Positions 12,226 to 22,289 of a stretch of DNA of 64,000 bases are shown here, one piece after another. The notes below the pieces were generated by a model that did not search any database, was not told the DNA's origin, and saw only the letters and a list, made by a program, of their open reading frames with translations. The position numbers were made by a program, and so were the translations under genes. The DNA comes from Hyalella azteca (taxonomy: Eukaryota; Arthropoda; Malacostraca; Amphipoda; Hyalellidae). How positions within the stretch are numbered: the stretch's first letter is position 1; each line of letters opens with the position of its first letter. The stretch is taken from the NCBI RefSeq assembly GCF_000764305.2, contig NW_025936295.1, forward strand, positions 248,001 through 312,000. Direction: 5' to 3'.

Positions 12226-12372
12226 GGGGCCATACTTTCAAAACTCGCTAAGTGAAAAGTATGTACTTACGCTCTATCTTCTTGTCTGTGATTGGTGGAT
12301 TTTGCTTGAAAGGCCGTCAATGATTGGCTGATGAACTTTCGATCTCTTAACTCTTTTTGAAAGTACGGCCCC
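12226..12372 (+). mobile_element. 147-bp miniature inverted-repeat element inserted in the minisatellite
   Basis: The ends form an inverted repeat: GGGGCCATACTTTCAAAA at the left and TTTTTGAAAGTACGGCCCC at the right. The flanks are CTG on both sides if the element is taken as GGGCC...GGCCC. Removing the element and one CTG restores the surrounding unit TAGCTCTGGACACT exactly, which supports a 3-bp target duplication. A second copy lies inverted at 43,440-43,589. There is no coding sequence. A 3-bp duplication with GGG/CCC ends suggests a PIF/Harbinger-type non-autonomous element; a hAT assignment is less likely because no 8-bp duplication is seen. Confidence 0.85.
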
Positions 12373-12575
12373 TGGACACTTAGGAGTGTTTCGTAACTCC
12401 GTTTACAATTCGGCTCTCGTACTTCTCCAACCTCACACAAGGCATCATCGACATGTGGACTTGGCTGTTCGGTGTATCTGTGAATTAATTTGATTTTATA
12501 TAATATTTCAGTTTATGTTCATATCAATATATTTTGATGTAATTTAGTTCACAACTAACTAGTCGCTACATTTAG

Positions 12576-12754
12576 GAGAGCACAAGTTAAAGTCAATTAC
12601 ATGCATGATCTTTATGAATTTATTTTTTTACCGTTTGTTGATTTTGATTGTATTAGGGAACAAGTTGCACAATTTTTTTTACGAAAAAGAGTGCTTTATG
12701 CTTCACCAGCTGTTTTTTATTTATCAGTGATTTTGTTCTTATTTTACTACACAG
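12576..12754 (+). other. Candidate exon encoding a membrane-spanning segment
   Basis: An open frame (open from 12,559; ATG at 12,601) ends at a strong consensus donor ACAG/GTGAGA at 12,754/12,755, with a possible acceptor ...CTACATTTAG just before 12,575. The peptide is short, with a basic patch FLRKR followed by a hydrophobic run SPAVFYLSVILFLFYYTG that could span a membrane. The frame closes soon after the donor. I recognise no family. The nearby array in the would-be intron (12,945-13,612) gives no further exon. Against it: AT-rich DNA yields such frames by chance, and no partner exon in matching phase was found. Confidence 0.25.
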
Positions 12755-12944
12755 GTGAGAGGAATCTTGAAAACCCTCCTCAAATAAAGCTTTTCTTTCA
12801 CTAAATGATTGAACCTCAAATTAACCATCATTAGAACAACAGCGTCGAGTAATATAAGAAAGATTTGCTTTTATGTTAAAGAACTTTGTTTCAATCTACA
12901 GATATCACGAGCTAGGCTTTCATTGTTATTTTCATGCACCAAAA

Positions 12945-13612
12945 TGAACACAACATGTTTCAACCAACATATTCATAACATGCCTGCACTGACATGGCCA
13001 CAACATGCCAGAACATCTCCAAACTACTCCTGTGCCAACATGCTCTCGCCATGCCTACACCAACACGTCCACAACATGCCTACATAAACATGTCCATCAC
13101 ATATCTGCATCAACATTTACAAATAATGCGAAAACATGTCCACAAATTGCCAAAACAAGTCCTCAAAATGCCTGCATAGGCATGCTAGAACATGTCTTTG
13201 GCATGCCACAGAATGTCCTAAACATGCCTGCACCAACAAACCAGCACCAACGAGCCAGAACATGTCGACAATATGCCTGTACCAACATGCAAGGACATGT
13301 CATCAACACGCCAGAAAAATGTCCACATTATTCCAGAAAATGCCCACAACATGGCAGAACAAGTCAACAAAATGCCGGCACCAAATATCCTCAACATTCC
13401 AGCTAGAACATGTCCATTATATGCCAGAGCATGTCAATAGCATGCCAGAACATGTCAATAAAATGCCTGCACCAAAATATCTACAACGTGCCAGAACATG
13501 TCAACAGCATGCCAGAATATGTCAATAAAATGCCTGCACTAAAATATCTACAACGTGCCAGGACATGTCAACAACATGCCAACACCAACATGCCCTCAGC
13601 ATTCCTGGACAC
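12945..13612. repeat. CATG-rich minisatellite (ACATGCC/ACATGTC units)
   Basis: A long degenerate array built from CAACATGCCAGAACATGTC-like words, with CATG recurring roughly every 12-20 bp and a higher-order repeat of about 60 bp near its 3' end (AAAATATCTACAACGTGCC recurs). Open frames of 61-133 codons in all three plus frames are explained by the near absence of stops in the word set. Their His/Met/Gln/Asn/Pro-rich products are not credible proteins. Confidence 0.92.
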
Positions 13613-13792
13613 GCTCACCTGAGGAAAAATGTAAACACAGGTGACGAGCTGTACACAATTTGTCGCGATGTTTTCCTTGTTTAGGAACATCTGCACTCAA
13701 GAGAGCCGTTGAGTCGCTGCTCTTCTCGTAGGGAGCCTGAGGGCTCTTACTGATACTTCAGGGCGACGAAATGAGGGCTGCTTGTTTTTCTA

Positions 13793-14072
13793 GACGAGAA
13801 AATCAGACCGTGGCTGCTGCTGTCGCCGTCTTCCAAGCTGCACATGTAGCTTTACAAGAAGATACAGAAAAAAAATTTACCTTTTTTTTATACCTCAATT
13901 TTGTATACCTCAATTTTACAAGAAGATACAGAAAAAAATTTTACCTTTTATTTTTGATACCTCAATTTTTTGTACCTCAATTTTACAAGAAGATACAGAA
14001 AATCAGACCTTGGCTGCTGCTGTCGCCGTCTTCCAAGCTGCACACGTGGCTTTACAAGAAGATACAGTCATT
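13793..14072. repeat. Bipartite tandem repeat (GAAGATACAGAAAA blocks between two 70-bp copies)
   Basis: A roughly 70-bp block (AAATCAGACC, then TGGCTGCTGCTGTCGCCGTC, then TTCCAAGCTGCAC) occurs at about 13,800 and 14,005. Between them lie copies of TTTTACAAGAAGATACAGAA with T-rich CCTCAATTTT spacers. The two large copies sit in different frames of the 103-codon open frame across the region, so that frame is a repeat artefact. Confidence 0.9.
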
Positions 14073-14084
14073 GAGACCGTGAAT

Positions 14085-16400
14085 TGTTATATATAGTATA
14101 TACATCTCAAATTTTATCTCTTTTGGAATTATTTTATGTCAGTTGTTCTTTTCTGATACAAAATTTGCAACTTTTGATCATCGATCCTTCATGAAATTTA
14201 TTGCTTGCGAATATTATGTCTTTATCTTAATTATCTCAATGCGCGTGTTTGATGAGATCGGGGCAAATGGAATGAGAACGTAACACATTTCAGATTTCGA
14301 TTTTAACACGAAGTAACTTTATTTGATGAAATGTAAATAACTATTTTTATATGAAATAATTCAATGAATAAATCATTATCATTCAAGGAATACCTATAAT
14401 AGTGCAAATTATGGTGAAATAGGTGAAAAAACACTGATTGGGTTTTTCCCCGGTAATCTTGGCATAACCGTTCCAAGCCGTGCTATTAGAATCGTAGTTC
14501 AATTCTATAATTATTCAAAAGTTTATGAAGCGACACAATAAAGGCTAACGCAATTAGATGGCGAATATCGGTTGTTGGAAATAATTTCGTTCCGTTATCC
14601 TGAATTTTTTACCAGCTCACCGAAACTTTATACAAATTATTTCAACAAATTTTGAAACTGAATTAAAAAAAAATCCGTTCCAGATCCATTATTATCAGCT
14701 ATGGTGAAGTTTAACATATCTTTAAGTTAGTCCCACTTCTACGTAAATACGGTTATAGTAGAGGAAAAGCAGCACTTCGCACCCAATAGTACAATGAATA
14801 ATCTCTACTAACACCCATTCTTTGCGTTTGAAGGGTTCACTGCTCAGTGTTTTTAGGATCGGAAGTTAAATGTTTCTGTGGGAAAATGCTACCAACGAGT
14901 CAATGGCGGTTTTGGTTGCGAATTTTCAGGGAATTTTAGATTTGACGTACAAGGGTATTGACCATGTTACCTGATGTGAACGCGTATGAGAGGAATTCTT
15001 TTTGATGAAACAAATGCAATGTGAAGAAAATTTTCACCGCATTGTACTAGTGAAATAAAAAATTGAGGCTGTTATTATTGATATATTCAATATACATGGA
15101 GAAAATATTGGAAATTGTTGTTATTTTGCAGCCAACATAATGAAGTGATCGAATGACTTCTAGTAATTTCATTTTAAGGCTGGAGATCTTGTGTAAAAAT
15201 TGAAGATCGTCTTAATTACTACGGAATACTTTTTTCGCAAGCTTGAGATACAACCCAAAAAACTGATTTGGGAAAACTACTTGGATCTTTGGTCAGAAGT
15301 TATCTCTGAAAATCTCTCATGGGATTGATGGAGTTACTCGCATTTTAGCTTCTAGTTTTTCAATGTAACTCTTCAAATTGTCTTTCAACTTCGAAAGCGT
15401 GACGAGTAAGCTTTTCTTGGAAGAAATGAACTTCGATTAGGATCTCTTCACGCAAGTTCCTATTAGCTTTAGGATGTATTACGTGCTTGGGGTTTGGATC
15501 AAATAATGTCTACGACGGCCTTAGAAAAAATTAAGTAAATCGAATGCGCAATTCACAGCTATTGTGCATGCATGACTGTGTGGGGAATTATCTGGATGAT
15601 TTTTAAAACTGATTCTTAAGTAGGCATGAAGGCAGCCGGGGTGAACATGAAAATGCATGGATGATGCCTCCTACAGAAAGTTGAGGGTGATTATGAAATT
15701 ATGACGGAAATTGTTTGGTAATTCCATTGAATGTCTGTCACAGTTTCAGAAAAAAATTAAAGGACGAATATGTTGATTTGGTTATTTTTAATTAATCTCT
15801 CGCGGGTTTCAGCTCCGGTTCAAGAAATAAATTTCGCATGAGCAAATTTTATTGCAGCCAGAAATCATTCCTTAATAAACCACATGTTTGATCAGTGAAT
15901 ATTGAAGTCGTTTTGTTTGGCTGTTTTTCGCGTTGACTTTTCTTCCTCAAGTCAACAGAAACTCAAGTTGAAGTTTCAATTAAATAAAACTGCATACAGT
16001 GTACTATAAAACACATTATAATAATGCGTTGTAACTTAAATGATTTAGACTGAATTCATACATGCAAATGTAACGACGAGGCCGTTTAAAATATTTGACT
16101 TAGATATGGGAACTATATAATAAGGTGGCTATCATAGTTTATTTTAGAGCAACATTTATTTTCTTTAGCGAGGTGTTGATTTACAATTCGATTCGACTGC
16201 TTTAGACATATCGGACTTTGAATGAATAAAATACCGGTCTTTGAATGAACAATCTAAGTATACATAGCCTGCATCCTTGACCTGATTAAAGTTATGCAGA
16301 CAAGTCTCTATTTGATATCATGGAGATGAGTTCGAGTGGATGTTCCAAAGAATTCTTTAAAGAGTTCATAAAGTAGCAGCACTTAACTACGGCTATTCAA
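14085..16400. other. No feature seen; unique AT-rich DNA
   Basis: No open frame of 60 or more codons on either strand and no repeats recognised. This is one of the emptiest stretches of the window. Confidence 0.55.
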
Positions 16401-16407
16401 AACGCGC

Positions 16408-17198
16408 TCAAAGAACATTACACAACTTTTGCACAAGAGGAAGTTTTACAAGTAAAGTTTGATTGCCAGTCATCAGAATAGTTCCTTGCAAATAAATATG
16501 CTGAATAATACGAAGTCCAAAAGTCCATAAGCTGGTAATTTGATAAAGTTTCCATCTACTCAATTTAAGTTTGCGAATTATTACTGAATCTGTGGATAAA
16601 AACAAAAATCCGGAATGCTCAGGATATGAAACATTTCAACTTTCAAGTTGTATTTAATCATACGAGTAGACCAAAAATTTATGATAGTGCTGAAGTTGAG
16701 TTCGGATAACTTCATTACCACCAAAACTTATGGTAACATCCAGATTAGAATTGTTGAAAAAAGCTAAAAATTGCAAATACATTTTTGAAAATAGCAGAAT
16801 TGTATAATGAATAACTGCATGAAAATAATAAAATATTATTCGACCGTCTGAAACAGCCTCCCCGAAGGTATTTTTTTTTTGTAAATAGACAGATCTCAAG
16901 AATTCATTGAACGGGCTTCATTTGAACCTCACAGTTTCACATTAACTTCGCGGTTATATATGAACATCAGGTTTCATTTACTAGTTTCAAAGAGGATGTT
17001 CCTTAGGCAACGCAGCCTCCATGAACAAAAAGTGTAGAGATTTTTTGACTTGAACGTCTGCTTGAAACTCTATCACATTTCTCATGCATTGGACGAAGAC
17101 ATTGTCTTTAGCTTCCACCGACTCCTGGAATGTACTAGTACGAGAGCTTTGGCTAATGATATCACTTATTCCCATTAAAACTTCTCGTCATTCCTTGA
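16408..17198 (-). other. Three same-frame minus-strand open segments; possible exons or relic
   Basis: Open segments at 17,175-16,987, 16,899-16,654 and 16,605-16,408 share one reading frame, separated by stop-rich gaps of about 29 and 16 codons. An acceptor-like pyrimidine tract ending TTTTCAG lies just upstream of the first (near 17,199), and another (TTTTTATCCACAG) just inside the third. The first segment has a plausible amphipathic composition (VEAKDNVFVQCMRNVIEFQA). No family was recognised, no donor sites are convincing, and frames of 60-80 codons are common here by chance. It could be a decayed gene or nothing. Confidence 0.15.
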
Positions 17199-17882
17199 GC
17201 TGAAAATTAAGGAGGAATTAGCGGTAGGGAATCTAGAGCCTCCTGGAACGAAGCTTCCCTCCGAAAATGTTCAGTCGTTTTTGAGATTTTATTGTAGATC
17301 GTCGGACCTGGCTTAACTTCGCGAAATTCTTCTTTTATTTCTAGGGACCGGCGGGAGTATTTGAATACTTTGAGGTTTTTAGGTATGCTCGGTAAATTTA
17401 TTGCACTTCAAGCTTTACGGAATTCGATGGTTTGTCATATAGATATGTACGCCCCGAAATTGTGGAGAAGTAATTCCTTCGAAAATTTGTATGCAGAAAT
17501 TAAATCGGTTTTCTGTGAAGAATGAAAATAATAAATAAATTCTACAACTCATATGAAATGTTGCTCATAGACATTGAATCTATTAAAATATTAATAAATA
17601 TTAAATTATCTAAATCTGGTATAGGTTTGAATATATCATAAATTTTCATTTTTTATTCGTCCTTAACATACATCAATGGACTGATTCGGACGCTAAAGTG
17701 ACCTTAATGAAATGTGTTTTTTTCGAGGTTCTTGCTTTAAATAGGAAAAACATGTAATAATTAACAATGGAACTTTTAACCTTCATTACGCTCATTCTTT
17801 CATATCTCTCAAGTAATTCCCACATTAATTACAGTACAAAACGTGAAAAGGTTTGCATATTTCAAATTCATTTTTTAAACAG

Positions 17883-18089
17883 ACACCGTTCGAGGCAACG
17901 CAGTCCTCCATTAAAGTACAATTACTTCTTGCTCTCATCCAGGCTGCTGAGTGCGAAAACATCGCTCCTAAAAAATTAATTTCTGCTGGCTCCACTGCTA
18001 TAGAACTCGCTCTTTCTCATTCAAAAAGGCTTTCATACGAAATGAGAGAAGCTAAGCACAATTGTTGTTCTCATTTTCATAAGAAGTAG
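17883..18089 (+). other. Candidate terminal coding exon, unidentified protein
   Basis: A good acceptor (pyrimidine-rich TTCATTTTTTAAACAG ending at 17,882) leads directly into 68 open codons ending in TAG at 18,087-18,089. The peptide is soluble-looking, with an Ala/Leu/Glu-rich helix-like stretch (VQLLLALIQAAECENIAPKK) and a Cys/His-rich tail. Composition is more protein-like than the average chance frame. It starts in phase 0, so it cannot join directly to the donor at 12,754 (phase 1). No AATAAA signal was noted close downstream and no family was recognised. Confidence 0.25.
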
Positions 18090-18266
18090 ATAGAAATTCT
18101 ACACCTTAATGACTTCCTCAGTGATTTCAGTTCTTTGGGCTCAGGATATTTTTCGGCTGTGCAAGGTAATGAGCGAAAATTCTGTGGAAATGATTGTCAA
18201 AATGTTTGGAGTTTTTGTTAGAAAAAAATACAAAAATACATGAAATCATATGTATCTTAGTATTTC

Positions 18267-18300
18267 ACACAACCCACATGTGTGCACATGTGTGTTGTGT
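18267..18300. repeat. Imperfect palindrome of alternating CA/TG
   Basis: ACACAACCCACATGTG faces CACATGTGTGTTGTGT around a TGTGCACA-like centre. The alternating purine-pyrimidine core (CACATGTGTGCACATGTG) is capable of cruciform or Z-like structure. Confidence 0.7.
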
Positions 18301-18675
18301 ACACATTCATGTATCTTTATCCCGGACTATTTATAACTTAAAAATTCCAAAAATCTCACTGTAAATGTATCTCTATTTCAAACTCTTTAATACTTAAAAA
18401 ATTTTTCGAAAAACTCTTGTGTCTGTTAGATTGGCAGTGAAGCAGAACTGCTTCGTTACTGCGGGAAAGCTATTACTAAAATGAGTATCTTGATAATAAA
18501 AAAATCTTATTATCAAATTAGACGAGTCTAATACCCTAAAAATAGTTGAGCACAATTTTTACGATACATTTTGAAGCAAACCAGAAATTCTATTAATTTT
18601 TTTTCATTTGAAGATTTATGTTCAATGTTTGCAATGTGAATTTTAGCTTGTACCTGTGTTTCAGGGCGTTTAGGG

Positions 18676-18803
18676 TTTTAAACTAACGATGGAGCAGGAC
18701 ACCGAAACATTTTCTCTCACAAGAAATGGTGAATTTTTTTGCTGTTTTCTTTGCTTTTAAATTTATAAATTTACGATTTAAGCAATCAAGTGATCTTTAT
18801 AAG
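18676..18803 (+). mobile_element. Single, non-inverted copy of the hammerhead-like terminal module
   Basis: This aligns along its length with one arm plus the right end of the fold-back at 54,441-54,693. The order is AACTAACGATGGAGCAGGAC, ACCGAAACATTTTC, ATGGTGAATTT, TTTTCTTTGCTTTTAAATTT, a TTACGATTTAAGCAATCAAG block, and a terminal TTATAAG. The CUGAUGA-like core has decayed to CTAACGA, but the GAAAC half is intact. No clear target duplication was found, so this is probably an older 5'-truncated insertion. Confidence 0.65.
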
Positions 18804-18819
18804 AAATTTAAAACAGCTG

Positions 18820-18925
18820 CAGTTAATTAGTCAAATTTAGTTAAATGAAGATACTAATTAAATTTAATTAGTATCTTAGTATTTGATTAGTCAAATTTAA
18901 TTAAATGAAGAATGATTAAATGAAG
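18820..18925. repeat. Local repeat with a perfect 28-bp palindrome
   Basis: TTAGTCAAATTTARTTAAATGAAGA occurs twice around the perfect palindrome centred on AATTAAATTTAATT (18,849-18,876, arms AGATACTAATTAAA). It looks like a local inverted duplication. Confidence 0.8.
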
Positions 18926-18929
18926 ATAC

Positions 18930-20484
18930 AAACTAGAACATCAATAAATATTCGCCCAATACTGTATTAAACCATCGCATCAAAACGTAAGTTGGTCATA
19001 AATGAACTTCTGAATATTACTTACAAATTTTTATTAATTAGTTTTTATGAGTAAAATTTTGCTAAACCCACTGATGCCTTACAGCTGTATATAATTCCAG
19101 TATTTTATTTAAGAGTTCTACCAATTGTACACATTTCCAAGTCACTGCCTGGCTACCCATACATTATATTATTATTATTATGAGTAGTTTCTATATTGTT
19201 CAATTCTCTAAAAAGTCGGTGCTAGGCAAGTACTGCATTATTCCTGTATTCCAAGAAAAAGTACTATTCCAATTGAACTCATTCACTGAAAGGTCGTCTC
19301 TGTATAAGGTGTAGGTAATTCCTCTAAACCAAGCACCTAAAGCTTTACCTATTGTACCCAATCCCTAAAAAAGTTAATCTCAGGGCAAGGTGTTTATAAT
19401 TTCTATAGCAAAAATTGTAAATTCTAACTATTTTTGCATTCCCCAAAAAGTTTATCGCTGAGAAAAGTTTAGATTATTTTTAATATAATAAGTAAATAAT
19501 AATAATCTACACCTAATATAATAAGTAAAAGTTTCACTTATTATGCCCATTCACTAAGGGGTGATTGCATGCAAGTGACTGGAATTTAAGCGCCATTCTT
19601 CAGACTATCACTGCGATATGAGCAGGTAAACTGGCGCCTAATTGCGTGGCGCTATTAAATGACCCGGCCGCAAACCTCGGCGCGGCAGCAAGATTGATCA
19701 CCACCCCTTGGAGACAAAATATTGCGAGCGTGTCCGTGACCGGCTTAATTTGAGCCGAGCATAAACCACCGCTGAGCAAGCACCATGAAGAATTTTTAAT
19801 CTTGCATAAACCATAAACCTAAATACTTTGCAATTTTGCCATGGTTAGCGTAACGGCTTGAAATCATTGCAATAAATTGATAATTTGAGGTGATTATGAA
19901 ATTACCAGGTGTGTGGTAAATAAATTATTTTTGTAGCGAATGCAAGTTTCGAATGAAAATAAATACTTCTGTTAAAGTGATAATAAATTAAAACATGAGT
20001 GAGTGGAGAATACAATTTATGAACATGAAGTGAATGTAAATCACCGAAAGCTTTCACCCAAATAAATTGACATCTTGTGTGATAGCTTATAGGCACTCAA
20101 AAATGAGGTTTTTCTGTAATTTCTCTTTATAAAGCAATACAAATTATATCACAGGTTTCTAGCAAATTTCGTTCATTGCAGAACCAATTGGAAAGATGAC
20201 GCCTATAACAAATGAGTGCTTAATTTTAAATGCAAAAAATAATTTTGATTTAAATAAATTGTGTAGATATTTTCATTTAACCTTGAAAATGTGCATAACT
20301 TTTAATGAAAATTTCGCTATCTTAATACCGAAAATTATAAAACGAATAGGACGCCGAGTAAATTCACTATGGCCCATCAAGCAATCAAGCATCTGACGTT
20401 GAATAAACACTGATTGAGCGGATAAATGTCGAATTTACGTTCATTAAGCGTCGTTTCAACGTTAGTTGCCAGGAAGGGCATATA
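18930..20484. other. Mostly unique DNA with a GC-rich island at about 19,590-19,800
   Basis: No gene seen. Around 19,590-19,800 the sequence becomes clearly GC-rich (for example GACCCGGCCGCAAACCTCGG and GCGTGTCCGTGACCGGC) without an open frame or repeat structure. This is the sort of patch that could be a conserved regulatory element. The rest is AT-rich with chance frames only (19,902-20,096 minus; 20,196-20,396 plus). Confidence 0.35.
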
Positions 20485-20489
20485 CTTAC

Positions 20490-20535
20490 ATTAAAACATT
20501 TCGGAGAACAACTCCATCATGAGTTCAACCAATTT
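20490..20535 (-). mobile_element. Diverged hammerhead-like core, fragment
   Basis: Read on the minus strand: GAACTCATGATGGAG, loop TTGTT, CTCCGAAATGTTTT. This matches the core of the 54.5-kb element (GAACTGATGATGGAG ... CTCCGAAACGTTTT) with one change in the CUGAUGA box and one after GAAA. Flanking similarity is short, so it may belong to a related subfamily. Confidence 0.55.
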
Positions 20536-20539
20536 GAAG

Positions 20540-21510
20540 AATGAAAGATAATTAACAGAAAGATCGAACTTACAAGGAAGGTGCATAATTCAAATTCATG
20601 GTTAGCTTACGATTTATGTAAAGTAAGAATGTAAAACCTGATAGCATATGATTGTTGTTGGTGACTTGCGTGTTGAAACAGAAATTCAATACAGGAAACG
20701 TGTGAGAAATATCTTCACAATCTTCACATGGAATCCTTGAGTGTGATTTGAGTTACTAAAGACATTCTCGTATATAGTCTTAAGTTAAACCATTTAATTT
20801 TCTTAAATAATGTTTCATGAGCGTTGATTAGAGCAGGTTAACGATATGAAGTCAAATGAAGGTTGTTGATCATTTGGATCATAAAATTTATAGGAGTGGA
20901 CACAAATAAAGGCATTTGTATAAGTAATCTTGATCGGAATTTAATAATTCCATTAATTGTTACCCTTTAATTAATGAATATAATTGATGGATAAACAGAC
21001 TATGGATCAAATTCAATTATTTAATGTGTAAGAAAACGCTGGGCAGGAAGTAAAATATTAATCAGTTGAAGGAAGTTTTATTGAATGATATAGTTTCAAA
21101 CAGATGGCACTGAAATTGGGGACCGCTGTAGCTGGAGAACAGCAGAGGGTTGGTGCTCCCATCGGCTCCCGCCCAAGAGATCACAGAGCCTAAATAAATG
21201 GTGAAATTTGAGAATGGGACGATTTAATGATAGATGACTTATTGTTCATGTATGGCTTAACGGTTACAATATTGAACCTATACATAAAGCATTCACCCAA
21301 CCAATAAAATCGATCTCACAAGCTCCTTGATTTAATTCGCAAAGCTTAACGAAATGAAGGTACTGCGATCATTTAAATTTTGACAACTAGAGAGGACTAA
21401 ATTATTAGTATTGCAAATTTAACAACGTCAGGAAAGGCAAAGACACCGCACCTTATAGTCTCTATGCCACCCACCAGAGTTGTCGTTCCTAATTCACGCC
21501 TTGTCCCGTG
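20540..21510. other. No feature seen
   Basis: Unique AT-rich DNA. A GC-rich patch near 21,110-21,185 has no supported frame. Confidence 0.45.
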
Positions 21511-21513
21511 TAA

Positions 21514-22040
21514 GGGTACGTACACAGTAGAAGCAGGTTTGCCCGCGCGGGCAACCTGCTCCAACCGGCCACAAGAATGAACATAGGATAATAATGTGAG
21601 TGTTCACAGTGGAAACCTGTACGAATAGGCTTCTGCCGACAACCTGCTTATACCTATTTACCGGAATGTACTGCACATTCTTATCTGCTCAACCTGCTTG
21701 GCATATGACATGTTTATGGTGCAGGTTCAACAGACAGTAAAGACTTCGATAAATTCTCAGCTTTTCTCATGATCAAATTTCTTCTTAAATTTTTTTTAAC
21801 AGCTTTTCAGCGGTTCAGAGAGTTTGACGAGTTATATGATGAATTTATCATGCGATTTATTCATTTATAATGAGTTTTGACTGTATGATTCGTATTATTG
21901 AGAGATTTTATCAATCGTTATTGGGAATGCACAAGCATGTTTCCTGCTTCCACTGTGAACACCCTCTCGCGCTTGTTTCAGGCGCCAGCCTCAGCAGGTA
22001 ACCAGCACGCTGGCAACCTACTTTCACTGTGTGCGTACCC
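21514..22040. mobile_element. 527-bp PIF/Harbinger-like miniature element, TAA target duplication
   Basis: The ends are inverted: left GGGTACGTACACAGTAGAAG then CAGGTTTGCC; right, read inwards on the minus strand, GGGTACGCACACAGTGAAAG then TAGGTTGCC. The element is flanked by TAA on both sides (21,511-21,513 and 22,041-22,043). Inside are repeated CAGGTT/AACCTG motifs in both orientations, including the hairpin GTTTGCCCGCGCGGGCAAC and TTCACAGTGGAAACCTG facing CCTGCTTCCACTGTGAA. A 3-bp TWA duplication plus GGG ends is the PIF/Harbinger signature. No transposase frame exists, so it would be mobilised in trans. Confidence 0.85.
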
Positions 22041-22107
22041 TAACGGAGGAAACAGGAGGAAGGTTTAGTCGCGATCAGATATCATCCCCGCGAGCGAAGA
22101 GCACCTA

Positions 22108-22282
22108 AACTTCACGCTCTTTAAATAAACTTTCGTGAAAATTTCTTCGATAAATTTCTTACTCAGTCACTCAGTAACTGATGTCAATCAGTACACTGAG
22201 TGACATCAGTGTACTGATGATTTCGTGTCACTAACTGAGTACAATGTCACTCAGTAACTGATATATTCGAATACTACAGACC
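22108..22282. repeat. Dispersed direct repeat, copy 1 (partner at 23,686)
   Basis: CTTCACGCTCTTTAAATAAA, then CTTTCGTGAAAATTTC, then ATAAATTTCTTAC...GTCACTCAGYAACTGATAT, then ATTCGAATACTAC. The same order of blocks occurs at 23,686-23,782. Copy 1 has about 80 bp of additional CACTCAGT-type palindromic sequence in the middle. Confidence 0.85.
22187..22218. repeat. Perfect inverted repeat, 13-bp arms
   Basis: ATCAGTACACTGA, spacer GTGACA, TCAGTGTACTGAT. It lies within a cluster of overlapping CACTCAGT/ACTGAGTG motifs at 22,160-22,262. Confidence 0.9.
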
Positions 22283-22289
22283 CAGATCT

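Noticed and set aside
12226..12372. hAT-family miniature element (CAGGGG-like ends)
   Set aside because: No 8-bp target duplication in either copy; the minisatellite-derived empty site supports a 3-bp CTG duplication instead.
13005..13622. Frames of 70-133 codons, His/Met/Pro/Asn-rich
   Set aside because: All three plus frames are open across the CATG-rich array, so none is selected for coding.
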